64,000 bases of DNA from Oxyruncus cristatus (GCA_013399855.1 VXAY01005956.1:3139095-3203094); one strand, 5' to 3'. Numbered from the stretch's first letter, positions 11,641 to 25,104 are shown. Translations and numbers: made by a program. The notes: generated by a model from the letters alone, not told the origin.

Positions 11641-14110
11641 GGATGCTGTAACCACAGAGCTTAGGGACAGAGGAGTTGGGAAAACTCAGGGAAACAAAAA
11701 AAGACTGTTGCTTCCTGTCAGACACAGGATTGCAGCCCATTTTAGAAGTGAATAGCTTGCATCACAAGATACTGAACAAATGAAGACTTTTCACTTCTTA
11801 GCATTCCACTGCTAAGTTTACAAAAAGCAGGTTGTTGCAGCCCATCTTTTGGTACTTGGAGCACTTGCTTTGTGGCCTGGGGCTGCACAGTTGTTATACA
11901 TGGATGTTACTGTAATATTTTTCTCAGCTGGTACCATTCCTTGTATTATTGCTGTAGGCTGCTTTTATGGCTGGGTTTAGGGACAAATATCATGCAAAGG
12001 GAAAGAAAACACAGTGATAGGTGATTTTCCACATTGACTTTACCGTGGAAAGGATTATCTTCAGCAATTAATTTTTTCTCCCAATAATGCATGAATGTCC
12101 CAATGAGACCAAAAAAGTAGGTCGACTCATTATCCCAGCTGCACTGACTCAGCAGCACTCGAGCCATTTTCCTAGAACTAAACCAGGCTCTGCACAGAGA
12201 AACACATACAAATTAGGGTAGAAATATCAACATTGCATAGGTCAGCAAAACCATCTGGTGTTTAGATAAAACACATGCATATTCAGAAATGACTGGGATC
12301 TTCAAGCTGCATATAAGAACTCAGAGCACAGCTTAGCTTTGCAGTCCTTGCTTCCCTTTCTATATCCTAGACTCAGAGCTCATGAACAGTTCTGTGCTGA
12401 CAGCTCTGGATACCGAAGTTTTTTAGCTGCAGGCAGTGGCAACCAGAGCTCCACTGTGCTGTTCTGCCAGTTCTGTCTGATTTGGAAGTGCCCTTGGTCA
12501 GGATCAAAAGGTATTTCAGTCTCCCTCATTAACCCACCAGCTCTTCAGCTGAAGCTGACAACAGGATACTGCAGTGGAGGCCTTTGAGACACTGGAAAAT
12601 GGAATAATTCAAATTGCCTTTGGCTGGATTTCACACCAGATGTGAACAATGGCCCAAAGGAAAAGGTATGGTGCTAAGAGGTAACAGTGTGATTCTGGTT
12701 GGAACTGAAGTTTTACCATGATGTGGTTGCATATGTGACATCACATATGTCAGAGCACTGCAATAAGTTTCTGAAAACGTAGGGCCCAATCCTCAGCATT
12801 GAACTATGAGTTACCTAAGAGTTATCCAAAGAAGCTTAGAGAGTCAGGACCTAAATCCCTTAAATTCCTCTGAAAACCACACCTGAACTCCCAGAGGGGT
12901 CTAATACCATTTTGTATGGACTACCAAGCTACAGAAAAGGGAGCTGCTGAGATTGAGGGAAAGTACGATATGGTGTCTGAAATGTGGAGGTGCTCCACTC
13001 TTGTCTCTGAAATTCCAGATGCAGTTTCACTGTCTCAAATAAAAAAGAATGAGAAGCTGTAACTTTTCATTACTACATAACCACATCATCTTCCAGAGCT
13101 ATTAAAAGAGACACTGTGTACTTCTACCACTTTGCATCTCCATTTGTTATTGTTTTACTTCTCCATCTCAGTATCTTTTAAGAGCGGTGACTCACAGTGA
13201 GTTTTCAGTGTTGATGAGCACAATACTGTAGAATTGTTTTGAAGACCAAGGAGCAGTTTTTCTTGCACAATCACCAGTAACCACTGAATGCACTAGATAA
13301 GAGAACAGTTATTAAAAGAGCCAAAATATAACAAGCTAGCCCAGTGAGGGTAGCTGTGTTCTTTCAGACGGTAAGACCAGAACATAACATCCAGTAACCA
13401 TATAGTTCATCTGAATGGTGCATGACAGCCTCTCAGTCACACAGAAAAAGTTCTGATTTTCTTCATCACCTCTTTTTGAAGAGAAAATATTGCAGTGGAT
13501 AAACTCACAAACTCACTGATATCAGAAAACCCAGTATAGTTTAGATTTCCCTTTGATGTGCTTTGCTTAGCACAGAGAAACTAATAATATATACTGACCA
13601 TAGAGTAATGTGGAGAACATCTGCTGACCACACAGCATCATCCTTGGCATGCAAAGCAGCAGGACCCAGTTCCCCCACTCCCACCTTGTGGGTCCTAAGG
13701 CAAACCAGCAAAAACAAGGAAGCAGCTTGCAGGGTTCTCAACAGGTATTAGCTGACTTGCCTTGAGCAGCATAAAACCTCTTAATCATCCCTGCACCTTT
13801 GAATCTTTGAACTATGAGCACACGTTGCACCTGAGAAAAAGAGTTGGGTCCCAGCAGCTGAGATCTACATCAATACACCAGACCAGTATTCTCCTGTAGA
13901 TTGAAGAAGTCTGTCAGACCCCGAGATGGGGCTTATAGGAACTAACTGGCAGGAGAGCTCGATCAGCTGGTGACCTTGAGAAGCTGCAGCCACAGGCTGA
14001 CAGGAATCTCATGCTGAAACAAAGACAAACACACTGTCCTGTGCAGAGGATGGAAAAAAAAAATCCATCAGTCCAGGCTGGGGGCCAAACAGCTGCTGAG
14101 CAGTTCTGCA
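11641..14110. other. Intergenic DNA, nothing recognised
   Basis: Only short random frames; no repeat family recognised by eye. Confidence 0.6.
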
Positions 14111-14622
14111 GAATCATAGAATCACAGGATGCTGGGGGTTGGAAGGGATCTTAAAGGTCACCTGGTTCACACCTCTACCACACCACAGGCAGGGACACCT
14201 TCCACTAGACCAGGTTGCTCCAAGCCTCCCACCCAACCTGGCCTTGGACACTTCCCAGGATGGGGAGTCCACAACCTCTCTGAGCAACCTGTTTTCCAGT
14301 GTATAACCACCTTAGAGTGAAAAAATTCATTCTAATATCTAATCTAAACCTTCCCTCCTACAGCTCAAGGACATTCCCCCTTGTCCTATCACTCCCTGCC
14401 CTTGTCAAAAGTCCCTCTGCAGCTCTCTTGCAGCTCTTTCAGGTGCTGGAAGGTGCTCTAAGGTCTCCCCAGAGCCTCCTCTTCTCCAAGCTGAACCACC
14501 TCAACTCTCTGAGCCTGCCTTCATAGCAGAGGTGCTCCAGCCCTGTGATCCTCTCAGTGGCCTTTTCTGGACTCATCTCAACAGCTCCACATCCCTCCTG
14601 TGTTGGGTGCTCCGGAACTGGA
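14111..14622 (-). mobile_element. CR1 LINE 3' fragment
   Basis: Read on the plus strand it opens with GAATCATAGAATCACAGG, the reverse complement of the CR1 tail. It continues through the conserved GGTTGGAAGGGATCTTAAAGG, the CACTAGACCAGGTTGCTC block and CAGAGCCTCCTCTTCTCCA. About 510 bases of 3' end and 3' UTR are present; the 5' part is truncated as usual for CR1. Confidence 0.93.
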
Positions 14623-16809
14623 CATCTATGAACTTCAAAAAGTGGCTAAAAGATAGCTAAGGACTGAAAATCATTTCATAAATTGAAATATTTTAAGCAT
14701 AGCTGAACTTTTGAAAGGTCAAATCCTGGTACACTCAGTGGGTACACTCACTTTCTTTAGCTACAGAAAGTGGTTTGGCTTCCAACCTGCTGCTTAGAAG
14801 ACTGCTCTTGTAAAGATGGCAAAGGAAAAAAAAAAAAATCAGTTTCTCCATTATATATGGCCTATCTGAGTGGTGGATGCAGTACAAAGTAGGGGTTTTT
14901 TGCTTTGGAAAGTTGTAATCCAACAAGATATTTAGGGAAAGGAAAGATTCTCTCTATGCCAGGGAAAATTAATGCCACCATCACGAAGTGCAGTGACTTT
15001 ACCAGGTGCCATGCAGTGAAATTTTCCCATACCAAGAGAGAATTCCATGCTAAGTTTCAAGCAAGTTTCAGGCATGCTTTACCTAGGCACTCAGTCCACA
15101 CAAGATCACCTTATTATGTCTTTTTAAAAACCTCATGAGAATATCAGGCATAATCCTTAGTGTAATTCTTGATCATCTTCCCTCTAGAGATAAGTCAGGA
15201 CTAAAGTGTTCAAAGTTGGGTTTTTATATGCTACTACACAAGACATCTGTAATTTAGAAAAATCACCCTTAAAAGCAGCCACTTAGAAATAAATACCTGA
15301 CTTTGTTTATCAATATCATATTTTAGTTGTTTGTGATGCAGAGCTGTTCCATTACCAGTGTTTGCTGTCAGGATGGGGAAAACAAAAATGCAGTTGTGCT
15401 TCCTAGTCTACTTTCACAGGAAATCTAGTCAATAATTCCCAAACACTGCTTGGCTTTTTTAATATGATGAAGCACGTATCGAGACCCACACAAAACGTGC
15501 AAGTAATTTACAGCTTGACTCTATTCCCAGTATAAAAGGGGATGCAAGAACTGCAATATTAGACTGGCACATGTTTGGCAGAACCCTGTTCCTCCCAGCA
15601 GCCAGTGTCTGATGCTCCAAAGGAAAGTGCAAGAAGTGCTACCGTGGCAGAGAGAGGTCAAACTGGCAAGTCAAAACTGAGATGAATGTGAGCAATGTTG
15701 GAGGTATAAAAGTCAACCAGCTTCTGTCCCAGTCAGCACTCTCCCAGCTTTCATATATTACGTATATACTCAGATTGTATATATTGACCTGCACCACATC
15801 AAAAGCACTACAACCATTTTCCTGTACTCTTTATGTGTGCTTATATGCACTTATTACATCTAAATGTGTGGTTGGAATAAGGGGGTTAAAAAAAACTGAA
15901 ATCAAAAACTTTTTTCAGTGTGAGATTAAGAAGAAGCGAGATCGAAAATGACAATAAAATGAAAGTATGAAAAGAAGACCCCCGTAGTTTGGGGGAGGGT
16001 TGCTGTTTTGCTTTTTCTTTAGTGTGTGTCCTATTTACATCCTTCTCTGCATTTCACACTGGTTGGCTCTACTGGTTTTTTCTAACTATTTGTAGAGGCC
16101 TAAAAAAAAGGTACATCAAAAATAGCTTCTTCCTGAATAAATAAAGTGGGTTTTAGCATTCTCCTAGAAATAAAAGTTAACATTTTGTTATTGAAAAATT
16201 CCTAACACCTGTTAAAAATAAGGCTGCCACTCTGACAAATTCAGAAAAGCCACAGAAATGCCAGACTTATGACTAAACTTTAAAAAAAAAAAGTGTAATT
16301 CCTGGCTGGTGCCCTGCATTGATATGGCAGCCCCTCAGTGCATTTGGGATCTTTAATGTATCCTATTAACCAAGTCTTAGATGTTATTTATAAGGAACAT
16401 GTGAGTATGAAATATTCATATTTAACCTGAAAACATTTAAAATATGCAAGCATATATTCCATTTAGAATTTCAATTTTATGCCGATTTGCATAATTCATT
16501 GAAAGAGGGAAAAAAAATAGTTTATTACAAAGCTTCACGATTAATTTTTAGCCTCAGGGTTGCCAAGGATATCCAGGCCAGGTATGTGACCATTCAGAGC
16601 ACAAAGTGAATGTCTAAGGTTATTTAATTTAGACTAAGGGACTAAATGGTATCTTCTGGAATCCTTCTGTGTTTAGACATGTATTTTAGTTGGCATTCAA
16701 ACACACCCACGTAAGTTTTTTTGACATCTTTTCATGTTTTAAAAGCATTCACACGAGTTTCAAAGAAAATTGTGGCTCTTGGTACCACTTTTCACCACAA
16801 CAGCTCTAC

Positions 16810-16965
16810 CTGCAGGGCATCGCCCACGACGGGCCGAACGTCGGGCATTCTGTTTGCCACGGCTGTTCCCGGGTTCCATTTGGTGGTGCTCACGTTTATG
16901 GCGAATTCCACACCCCCACAAACCGCCAGACAGCTGCAGTGCTGCCATTCCGGTGTCACCAGTAG
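16810..16965 (-). other. CpG-containing exon-like island, unidentified
   Basis: A 156-base segment is bounded on the minus strand by AGTCCTTCTCAG and CTGCAG|GTAGAG. It is open in phase 0 for 52 codons: LLVTPEWQHCSCLAVCGG, VEFAINVSTTKWNPGTAV, then ANRMPDVRPVVGDALQ. It is rich in CG dinucleotides inside AT-rich surroundings, a mark of constrained coding or recently inserted sequence. The plus strand is also open across it. I do not recognise the family. Confidence 0.3.
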
Positions 16966-17744
16966 CTGAGAAGGACTTTAATGTGTAGGAGCCATGACTC
17001 AAAGCACAGACGCTGGCAGTGTCGAGCTCACAGTCACACGTGACGACATTTGCCTATTTGCAGATAATATTGCCTTCTGTTGTTATAAGCATATCAGCTC
17101 AGGAGCAAAGCTGTATTTTTGTGCAGGCAGTAGACCAACAAATACGTTTGTAAAACTGTTTCCAGCAGGACCAGTATGTTTTGCCACCTGCGCATTTATA
17201 ACGTGCTACAACTGATGCTTCAACTACTCATTTATGCAAAATTATATTTGCAAATAAATCCTCTAAGGTTGAGTATCCGTGTGCTCGCTTTAGGTTTCTC
17301 ACATTTTAACAGGCATGGTCCAGTACTGCTGGAAGAAAGACCAAAGGAAAAGATGCAGTGTCTGAAACTCAAATTAATCTTCCCAAGATGGATCCAGGCT
17401 TGTACCTCAATATTCAGTATCCATGTAGAAAAAAAAACCATTTTAGCTTTATTCCAGTGACTCAGAATAAAAGCAAGTGGGGGGGTTTTAAGGTTCATAA
17501 AGGTAAAACTGAGGGAAAAAAAAGTAGTCACAAAATATACAATAAATTTCTAAAAAGTAATAAAAATCAGCCAACCTACGTAAAAGTACCAAGCAACAAA
17601 CCAATTTGTTACCTGGAAGTGCATGACTTTATCTCTTTGCAAATTGAAACTATTATGCTGACAAATATAACACAGTAGGGATCAGGCACCACTTGGAGAT
17701 TAACATTTTTGAAGCCCATATCTATCATAAAAAAATCCACGCTC

Positions 17745-18269
17745 CTAAATACAGTTGAACAGATGGATCCTGATCAGAGACTGGGAGAGGCTGAATGCAG
17801 CAAGTGCTGAAGATTGATACCTCCTTACAAAGCAGCAATCTGGGCACAGCAAAACAGCAGGTTTGCTACAGACATTTGGCATATTTATTGAAGCATTAAG
17901 GGAGTCCCACAATTCCATTAACATATATACAGGACTATGTAAAAAACGTAGTATATTTGGCTTCCCACACACAGAGAAATCTTGAATTATAATGACTAGC
18001 CCACACATAATAAAACTGCTTAATGTGGGATAATCCATTGTCAGCATTGCTTCAACAGTGCTTCTATTTTCAAAATGCCAATGATATTTACAGCTCAAAA
18101 TGCCTGGCCCAGTTTTGTTCCCAATAGCAAAATCAATTACAAAACTCCCATCAAGTTGGAGAGAAGCCAAATCAGACACTGTTCTATCTGTGAAAGCAAA
18201 GGTACAGAACTTCGACATAAATATTCCCAGTTTAATTGCCCCTCTCCAGCACAAATAGCTGAGAGGCAA
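17745..18269 (-). other. Longest simple open frame of the AT-rich part (about 174 codons), no recognised product
   Basis: The minus-strand frame is open for 525 bases but starts at TTG; the first ATG is at codon 18. No splice or domain signature is visible. At this base composition an ORF of this length is unlikely but possible somewhere in 64 kb. The stretch near 18000-18060 (GGATTATCCCACATTAAG on the minus strand) reads more like an AT-rich regulatory element. Confidence 0.15.
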
Positions 18270-20416
18270 AACAACTCTGCTGCTTCTCTAGAAACTCTAA
18301 TGTTTAGCATGAAAACACATTGTTGAAGAAAGTCTTGAGGTAAAGTTGAAAAATCAAGTAATAGTTACCAGCAGAAAACCAGAACAACTTGTATTCACCA
18401 TCAAGTGCATCAGAAAAGACAGATTACACCTCTTCAGCCCACACCCGAGGACACGATTTTCTTTCTAACTCCAATGGAGTTTAAAAGAATTTCTCTCACC
18501 AAATTGAGAAGCTGCTCTATGGGGTTTTTCTTCTCCTAAGCAGGTATCTTAATATCAGTCTTGTCTGTCCCTCTGCCATTCATGTATCATTTAACCTCAT
18601 CAGCTTTTAGCTCTGAACTAGTGTCTTTGGTCACAACCTGATCTTGACTTGCCCTTTTTTCTTTATTCTGAAGATAATCTGGGGTTCTAATTTGCAAACA
18701 GAAGTTTGCTCAAGTCCTACTTCCTTTACTGTGACAGTTTTCATCTTGTTTGCTGTTGTACACACTGTACTAAAATACCTGTCATGAGTCATGTTATTCT
18801 CTTTTTTTTGGGAGGAGTATATTATACACAAATCTCAAGTTTGAGAGGCAAAAAAAACCCCAAAAAACAAATATTGAAATATCCATGTCACTTGGATTTA
18901 GTGACTGCTTCCTCTGCTGTAACGCTGCAATCTTTTACTAATCATTTATATATTCGGCCAAAGTTTTAGCAGCATTAATGTGTGTCATCACCTAAGAAAC
19001 ATGCAAAATCCACAGTCAATAAACCAGCTATCTCTAACACAGATTACTTTGCTCCAGAGTCCTTCTGTGGCACCTTTGAGGTTGACTGTCTTCCTAAAAA
19101 TGCAGATCACATTCCCCTGAGATACTCATCTTTTCCCAAGATGCACTTGGATGACAGAACAACAAGCTCAGTGCAGAGAAATGCCACTGGGGTTGACAAG
19201 CGAATTCCATCAGTATGCAGTGTTTGCACAGTACAGTTTAGTAATAGCAGTTCACACAGTCCGTTGCTCTGGAACAGAATTATAATTAAGCCCTAAATCT
19301 TCAGCATTTGGATTAATTCTTATCACAGAGGTCTTAAGCATTTCTGAAAATATGCCTGTCACTAAAGAAAACAGCAAACAACAGTTAACCAGCTTGGAGG
19401 ATGTTGTTGTCTGTAAGATCCCCAGGTACAATATGTCTGGGACATGAATATCTGGTATTTTCCCCATTAATTAAAATGTTTAAAAAAATCTTATCAGAAC
19501 ATTAGTATTTTTCTGAAGTAACGTTTCCCTCCTCTGAGACATGAAAACAGTAGTGTTATAAGGGTGGTAAGTACCAGCTGTAAGGACTTGGGAGGTCTCT
19601 GTTCAGTTTTAGCAACATCCTCCGTGTTTTATGAAGAAGTATTTTCTAACCATTTGCAAGTCCACAGCGAATATAATCCAGCTCCAAGAGCTGGACATAC
19701 TTGTGAGCTTCTGAGTAATGCTTCAGAAAAGAAAACATGGAGGCAAAATGCCAGAGAGACCCCTTTGAGGCTGCGACGTTCAAGAAAGACTGTGCCATTC
19801 TCACACAGATCTGAAAGACCTCTGTAGGATATCACCCCATTATATAGGTTTTTTCCTGTCCTATGCAGCCCAGCCAGAGGACTGGAAGAACTTTTCCCAA
19901 GTAGTCACAGGCAAGGGCAGCTGAATTGGCTTAACATGGAGAAGGACACAAAAGTAATCTCTTTCTCCTCAGATTTTTTTCCCCTTAGTATGTGGGAAAC
20001 AACCTTCTGTTTCTCCTTCATGTCAGTAAAATAATTAACATTTTTTTAAAAGCCACACAGCAGGTGGAGGGGGAAAAAATAAAATCACCATATAAATCAT
20101 AACCCTTGACTGGACTCATTCTTTCTCCAATCCCATTACATTAGCTCAGAAAAACAGTTTTGTGTTGCTTTACTACCCAAGATGCATCATCCCAATAACT
20201 CTGACATGCAGCAGTTGATTTTCATTTTTTTCAGCAACATATGCAGATTTTCATAAATATGTGGGCATGTTTTCCATAAAACATGCATTTTACATTTGCT
20301 TGCTATGCAGTGAATGTAAGACCTGGTATTTGAAGAGAAAAACATATTTGGTAACCCTCTTACTGATCTAACACAGATATGGATGCATCCCTCAACTGTT
20401 ATATTAAGAAACAACG

Positions 20417-20767
20417 TCACAGAATGGTTTGGGTTGGAAAGGACCTTTAAAGACTGTTTGGTCCCAACCTTTCTGCCACAGAAAGGAACTTCTTTCACTA
20501 GACCAGGTTGCTCAGAGCCCCATCCAACCTGATTTGAACACTGGCAGTGATGGGGCATCCTCAGCCTCTCTGGGCAACTTGTGCTATGTCTCCCCACACT
20601 CATCATAAGAAAATTTCATTCCTATATCCAAATTAAGCTACTCTCTTTCACCCCATTTTCCTGTCAGGCCCTGGTAAAATGCCTCTCAGTCTTTCTTACA
20701 AGCCCCTTTTATAAAGTAGAAGGCCACAATAAGGTCCCCCCAGAACCTTCTCTTCTCCAGACTGAAC
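20417..20767 (-). mobile_element. CR1 LINE 3' fragment, older
   Basis: It shares TTTGGGTTGGAAAGGACCTT, CACTAGACCAGGTTGCTC and CCTTCTCTTCTCCAGACTGA with the copy at 14.1 kb, but with more substitutions and a degraded tail (CACAGAATGG only). Confidence 0.9.
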
Positions 20768-23700
20768 AGGAAAAACTGCATGTCAAAGGGGATTGTGTTT
20801 ACTCTGAGGTCCAGTTTATAATGAACTAGTTGTACAAGTTGAAAAATAACTAACTAGGAAATAAAATAGGAAAAGCTCTCAGGTAGAATCAGTGGTGAGA
20901 CAGCAGATCCTACAACCAGAAAAATCTGGTGAGCAGGGTCTTTTCTTTAAGACCTGACAATAACAAGGAATTTTTAACTACAGAGCTGGGTGTTGAACAA
21001 GCAATGCAGCAGGACACTAATCAGCAGATCCTTGAATCCCACAGGTTCCTGTTTTTCTGGTACAGATGATGGTGAAAAGTAAAGTCCTCTAAATGTCACA
21101 CAGAATGCAAGGGAAAGGCTAAGGATGTCAAAGAGGACAGGAACTTGGATGACAGTCGTGAAAAAACAATAAATTATACCACTAAAAATCTGACAGAGAA
21201 AGTAATATCACAACAAAAACCATTTTCATTTCAGGAAGGCAGTTCTCAGTGAATGAGAACTGGAAACAAGCTGTCCAGGATGCTGGCAGCTATTTAAAGA
21301 AACATTTTTAGAGGCCAAGTACAAACAATTCCATCACAGAGTGAGAGATAGCCTTGGCAATGTGGTAAGCTCTTCTCTCTGATCCTAATACAAGGAAGCA
21401 TCCTGGAAATGAAAATAAGATCAGATTACTAAAGACAAATACAAAGCTATTTTCTATTTTGCCATATGAACTTGCAGGGAGAAATCCAATCAATTAAATG
21501 AAATAAAATTACAAGAAAAAGTAATTCAAACCCATAGTGCCCCATGTATCTGAAAGTGTGATGGCAGCTTTTTCAGTTCTGCACTCAGAAGTGACCAAAG
21601 TGGGCACAAGACTGAAGACCCTGACCATGAACCTCTTAATGAAAACTGAGTCAAAATATCCTTTTTTTCAATTTCGTTTGGATCAGCACTTTTAGAAAAG
21701 CAGCATTAAAAAAAAACAAACAAAACAAAACCAAAGAAAATACAGGAATGGTGACTTCTAAGGTTTTCTTCACAATCAGTAAAAAAGGCATTACTTCAGA
21801 GCATCTGCCGAGACTGAAGTCCAGATCTCCCACTAACCCCGCCCCAGCCATGCATCCAGCTAAGGATGTCCTGTGATCTCATGCTGTGGTTTCATTCAGT
21901 ATGTGAGGACACACACACGCGGCTCTGTTTGCCTGTGACACGGGGCAGGTATTTCCCAGGGAGGTCAAAGGGAGTTACTCAGTTCAGGCCTCCTGCCTGT
22001 GATGCTTTCAGACGGTGGCGTCTGGAGTCGGGCACTCATCGCACGCCGGCAGTGCCACCGCGTGGTGCAGAGCTCAGCTGGCTGCCACTGCCCTTCACGA
22101 CACTTCACTTCAGGACAGATTAGCAACAGGCAAAATTACGTTAAAACCGAGTGCTTCTTTTTAAAATCAACTGAGTATAGCCGCCAGCATTTCAAACTTG
22201 GCATCGCTGCAGGGGAGTTCGAATGAAGTGACGGCGCAGCGATTCACGGTCAAAGCAGGGTAAGGGTTAAAAACATTTGTTCTTTGACTGCCTGAATTCA
22301 CAACAGCAACCACAGGTTTTTAAATAGTTTTTTTAGGCAACAACTAAGAATAAAGTTCGCTTGGATTTTTTTCTTTAAACAAGTAAACAAGCAAGCCAGC
22401 CAAATCAAAACACCTTGTGACCACAACTCCAGCCTACCACCAGGCACAAAGAAGCATCTTTCTTGACTGACATTAGCTAATCTCCTCTGCTGCAACTAAC
22501 CTCTGACAACTAACCTCTGTTCATCAGGTAGCCTGATGAACAAATCTGAGCTTCCCCCAGAGCCCTGCTTTCCAGTGACAGTGAATGGGCTCGCTGACAG
22601 TGTCTGTGTTCTTGGCTAACCTCTCTGGGCAACCCCTGTAAACTGTTTTAACTCCTTCTCACAGACTGGCAGTGTGTGTTTTAGATGTTCTAGACTTCTT
22701 TAAAGCATAGGAAATCAAGCTGTTACAAAGCTGATTATTTGATCAAACCAAAACGAAAGTTATTATATTATGTTTGAGATTGTCCCTCTTTACTGTTAGC
22801 TCTGAGTTTCTAGGTTTGGTTTATATTTCAGTGTTAACACGTCTGAACTGGTCACTGACAACTAAAACAACCTGTTTTGGTCCAGACTGAACAGCAAGCC
22901 AGGAAAACTCACATTTGTATCCTCATTATTCAAATAATTTCACGTTTCATCTGATTGTTTTGACGTCTTAGAGCAGGTGAAAGAAAGTGAACGACAGTGG
23001 AAGCAACCAAGGGAAATTTTTGCAAACCATTACTGTCAGTGACTTCCTCCCAGTGCTCACATCCCAGCCCTGACATTCAGCCTGTCCTCCTGCTATCAGA
23101 TCGCCTGAGCTGCCAGGCACCTCTTATCACCAGCCAGCAGAAACTACACTCCGGCCTCAATAAACTGGCAGTTCTATTTGCAGCCAGATTTTAAAAGAAG
23201 CAACTCGAAGTCCCATAATTCATGGAAATAGATGAGTTTCTCCTCCTAAATCAAGATGCACAAAACTGCTGTTCATAAAGAATGCATTAAGCCCACAGCT
23301 TTTTGTTTGCCAGTGCAGGAGAGTGTACAGTAATATGTTCTATCTATGAAGCTTATAACAGAAAAATAATGATTACAATCTTTAAATAAAAGTATTTGCA
23401 CAATAACATTTCTGTTGGTTCTTTCATTTTGAGGGATTCTCTCTTTAACCTGGTTTACTATTATTATTGCTCAGCCAAATAATCTATGTTATATTTGTAT
23501 AGCACACAGAGGTCTTCATGAGAATATGAAGTTTTCAACTTAAAGACCCAGCCTAGTTTTCATACATACATTGTGTCCAGAAGGAAAGTGTTTCGGTTTG
23601 GGGAGTCAGTTCTTAAAAGTGCTTTTAAATAATATACAGTAGATCTGATAATTTCACATACAGGGCCCCAATTATTTTATTGCACAAGAAAATGTGCTTA

Positions 23701-23805
23701 GAGAATAACTTTCTCCAGCCATTCTCCACCAAAACGTGTAACAGTCACATGTGAAATCAAGTTGGTCTCCAAAGGATGTTATTTTGCATACAGAATAACA
23801 AAGCA
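20768..23805. other. Intergenic DNA, includes a CG-containing patch at 21990-22260
   Basis: The patch contains GCCACCGCGTGGTGCAGAG, resembling a CTCF core, and several CG dinucleotides. No gene was recognised. Confidence 0.5.
22518..22542. repeat. Perfect 11-bp inverted repeat with 3-base loop
   Basis: TGTTCATCAGG, loop TAG, CCTGATGAACA. It could fold as a short stem-loop; no tRNA, snoRNA or transposon context was recognised. Confidence 0.8.
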
Positions 23806-24023
23806 ATAGAATCATAGAATCAGACGGGTTGGAAAGGACCTCTGAGATCATCAAGTCCAACCCTTGATCCAACACCACTGTGGTTACCAGACTATGGCAC
23901 TCAGTGCCACGTCCAGTCTCATCTTAAAAACCTCCAGGGATGGAGAATCCACCAATTCCCTGGGCAGCCCATTCCAATGGCTGATTACCCTCTCAATAAA
24001 GAAATTCTTTCTAATATCTAACC
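23806..24023 (-). mobile_element. CR1 LINE 3' fragment
   Basis: Starts ATAGAATCATAGAATCA, then GGTTGGAAAGGACCTCTGAG and AAGTCCAACCCTTGATCCAA. It includes GGGCAGCCCATTCCAATG and ends near CTTTCTAATATCTAACCT. This is the same subfamily as the plus-strand copy at 28960-29140. Confidence 0.92.
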
Positions 24024-24339
24024 TAATGATATCTAATAACAACACCTCACTACTTTATGTGGACTTTCTGACATTGAAACACTGCTAACAGGTTTAATTT
24101 CAATTTTTATTTAAGTACTTGACACCTAATGCCTTGGAATACAAAATATTCATGTTGCTGCCTCTAGTGCCAATATTTAGTAATCTCACCACTAGCAAAA
24201 CCAGGCAACATTTCAGTGAATATCTCTGAAATAGTTTTCATTGGTTTTTGTTCAACTAAGGAATATATTTATCAAGTTCTAAAGAAACAAAGACAAAACA
24301 TTACAGTCACCATGTGGGTAAACCTGGCAATAAAAGATT

Positions 24340-24960
24340 GCATTATCTTTCTCTTAATTGAATGCTAAAGAAACTTCCCCATCTGACCATCCACGAGACT
24401 CTGTCAGCCACACTCACACCACTCCACAGTGTCACTGTTGGGGCAGAAGCCCCTTCACAGCGGCAGCTCCGGTGACCTGGTGGGTCCCCACTTGGCTCCT
24501 GCACATCTCACACTCATACCACATTTCCTTACCAGTTCAACCCCAGGTGTCCCAGAGCAGAGTCCCAGACTTCTGCATCCTCAAAGAGATTTGCTCACAG
24601 CAACACAAAAACAGCTCAAACCTTCCAGAAGAGACTCTGAACCCCTGGGCTTTTATACAGCCTGTGTACCCTGTGTGCTCTTCCTGATGAGCCAGCAGCT
24701 CCTGCTGTGTCTCTGAGTGTCTCCTCACCTGGGTGGCTCCACAGGTGCCCTTTGTTATCCAAAGGGTCGGCAGTTCCCAGCCCCGTTCCTGGGGCTCCGA
24801 CCATTCCCCCCACCCAGAGCTCAACCAGCAGCTGCAGCTGCACCCTGGGTTACCTGCACCAGGTGTGCTCCTCAACAGTGCCACCTGAAGATATCCTCCT
24901 CTTTTTCCATTTCCACCCTGACAATCAGTTGAGTTGCCAGTCTCGAGTAACTGCAGAATG
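24340..24960 (-). mobile_element. GC-rich LTR-like block with minus-strand TATA box
   Basis: A sharply bounded GC-rich segment in AT-rich DNA. On the minus strand it has TGTATAAAAGCCC (24651-24657 for TATAAAA) followed about 100 bases later by GAACTG|GTAAGG, the layout of an LTR promoter and leader. It adjoins a recognisable ERV LTR piece at 25105-25440. I cannot name the family. Confidence 0.4.
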
Positions 24961-25104
24961 TGAAATTGTTACTTTGATTTAAAGTAAATCTTTTATCTGA
25001 TGTATCTGGGACTGTCAGGTCAACTGCCTGTGAGATTTACTGTCAGTCCTCAAGCAGAGATAGGGATCTTCTGTAAATCTACCATGTTAATCCACAGGTA
25101 TGTA

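Larger units (their letters stand above)
14623..20416. other. Intergenic DNA with two exon-like islands
   Basis: It holds the CpG-containing island at 16810-16965 and the long minus frame at 17745-18269. AT-rich sequence at 16430-16510 carries octamer-like GATTTGCATAAT, which could be an enhancer. The rest shows no supported feature. Confidence 0.55.

Noticed and set aside
14129..14526. Plus-strand frames of 63 and 75 codons
   Set aside because: They are the antisense of a CR1 3' fragment, not genes.
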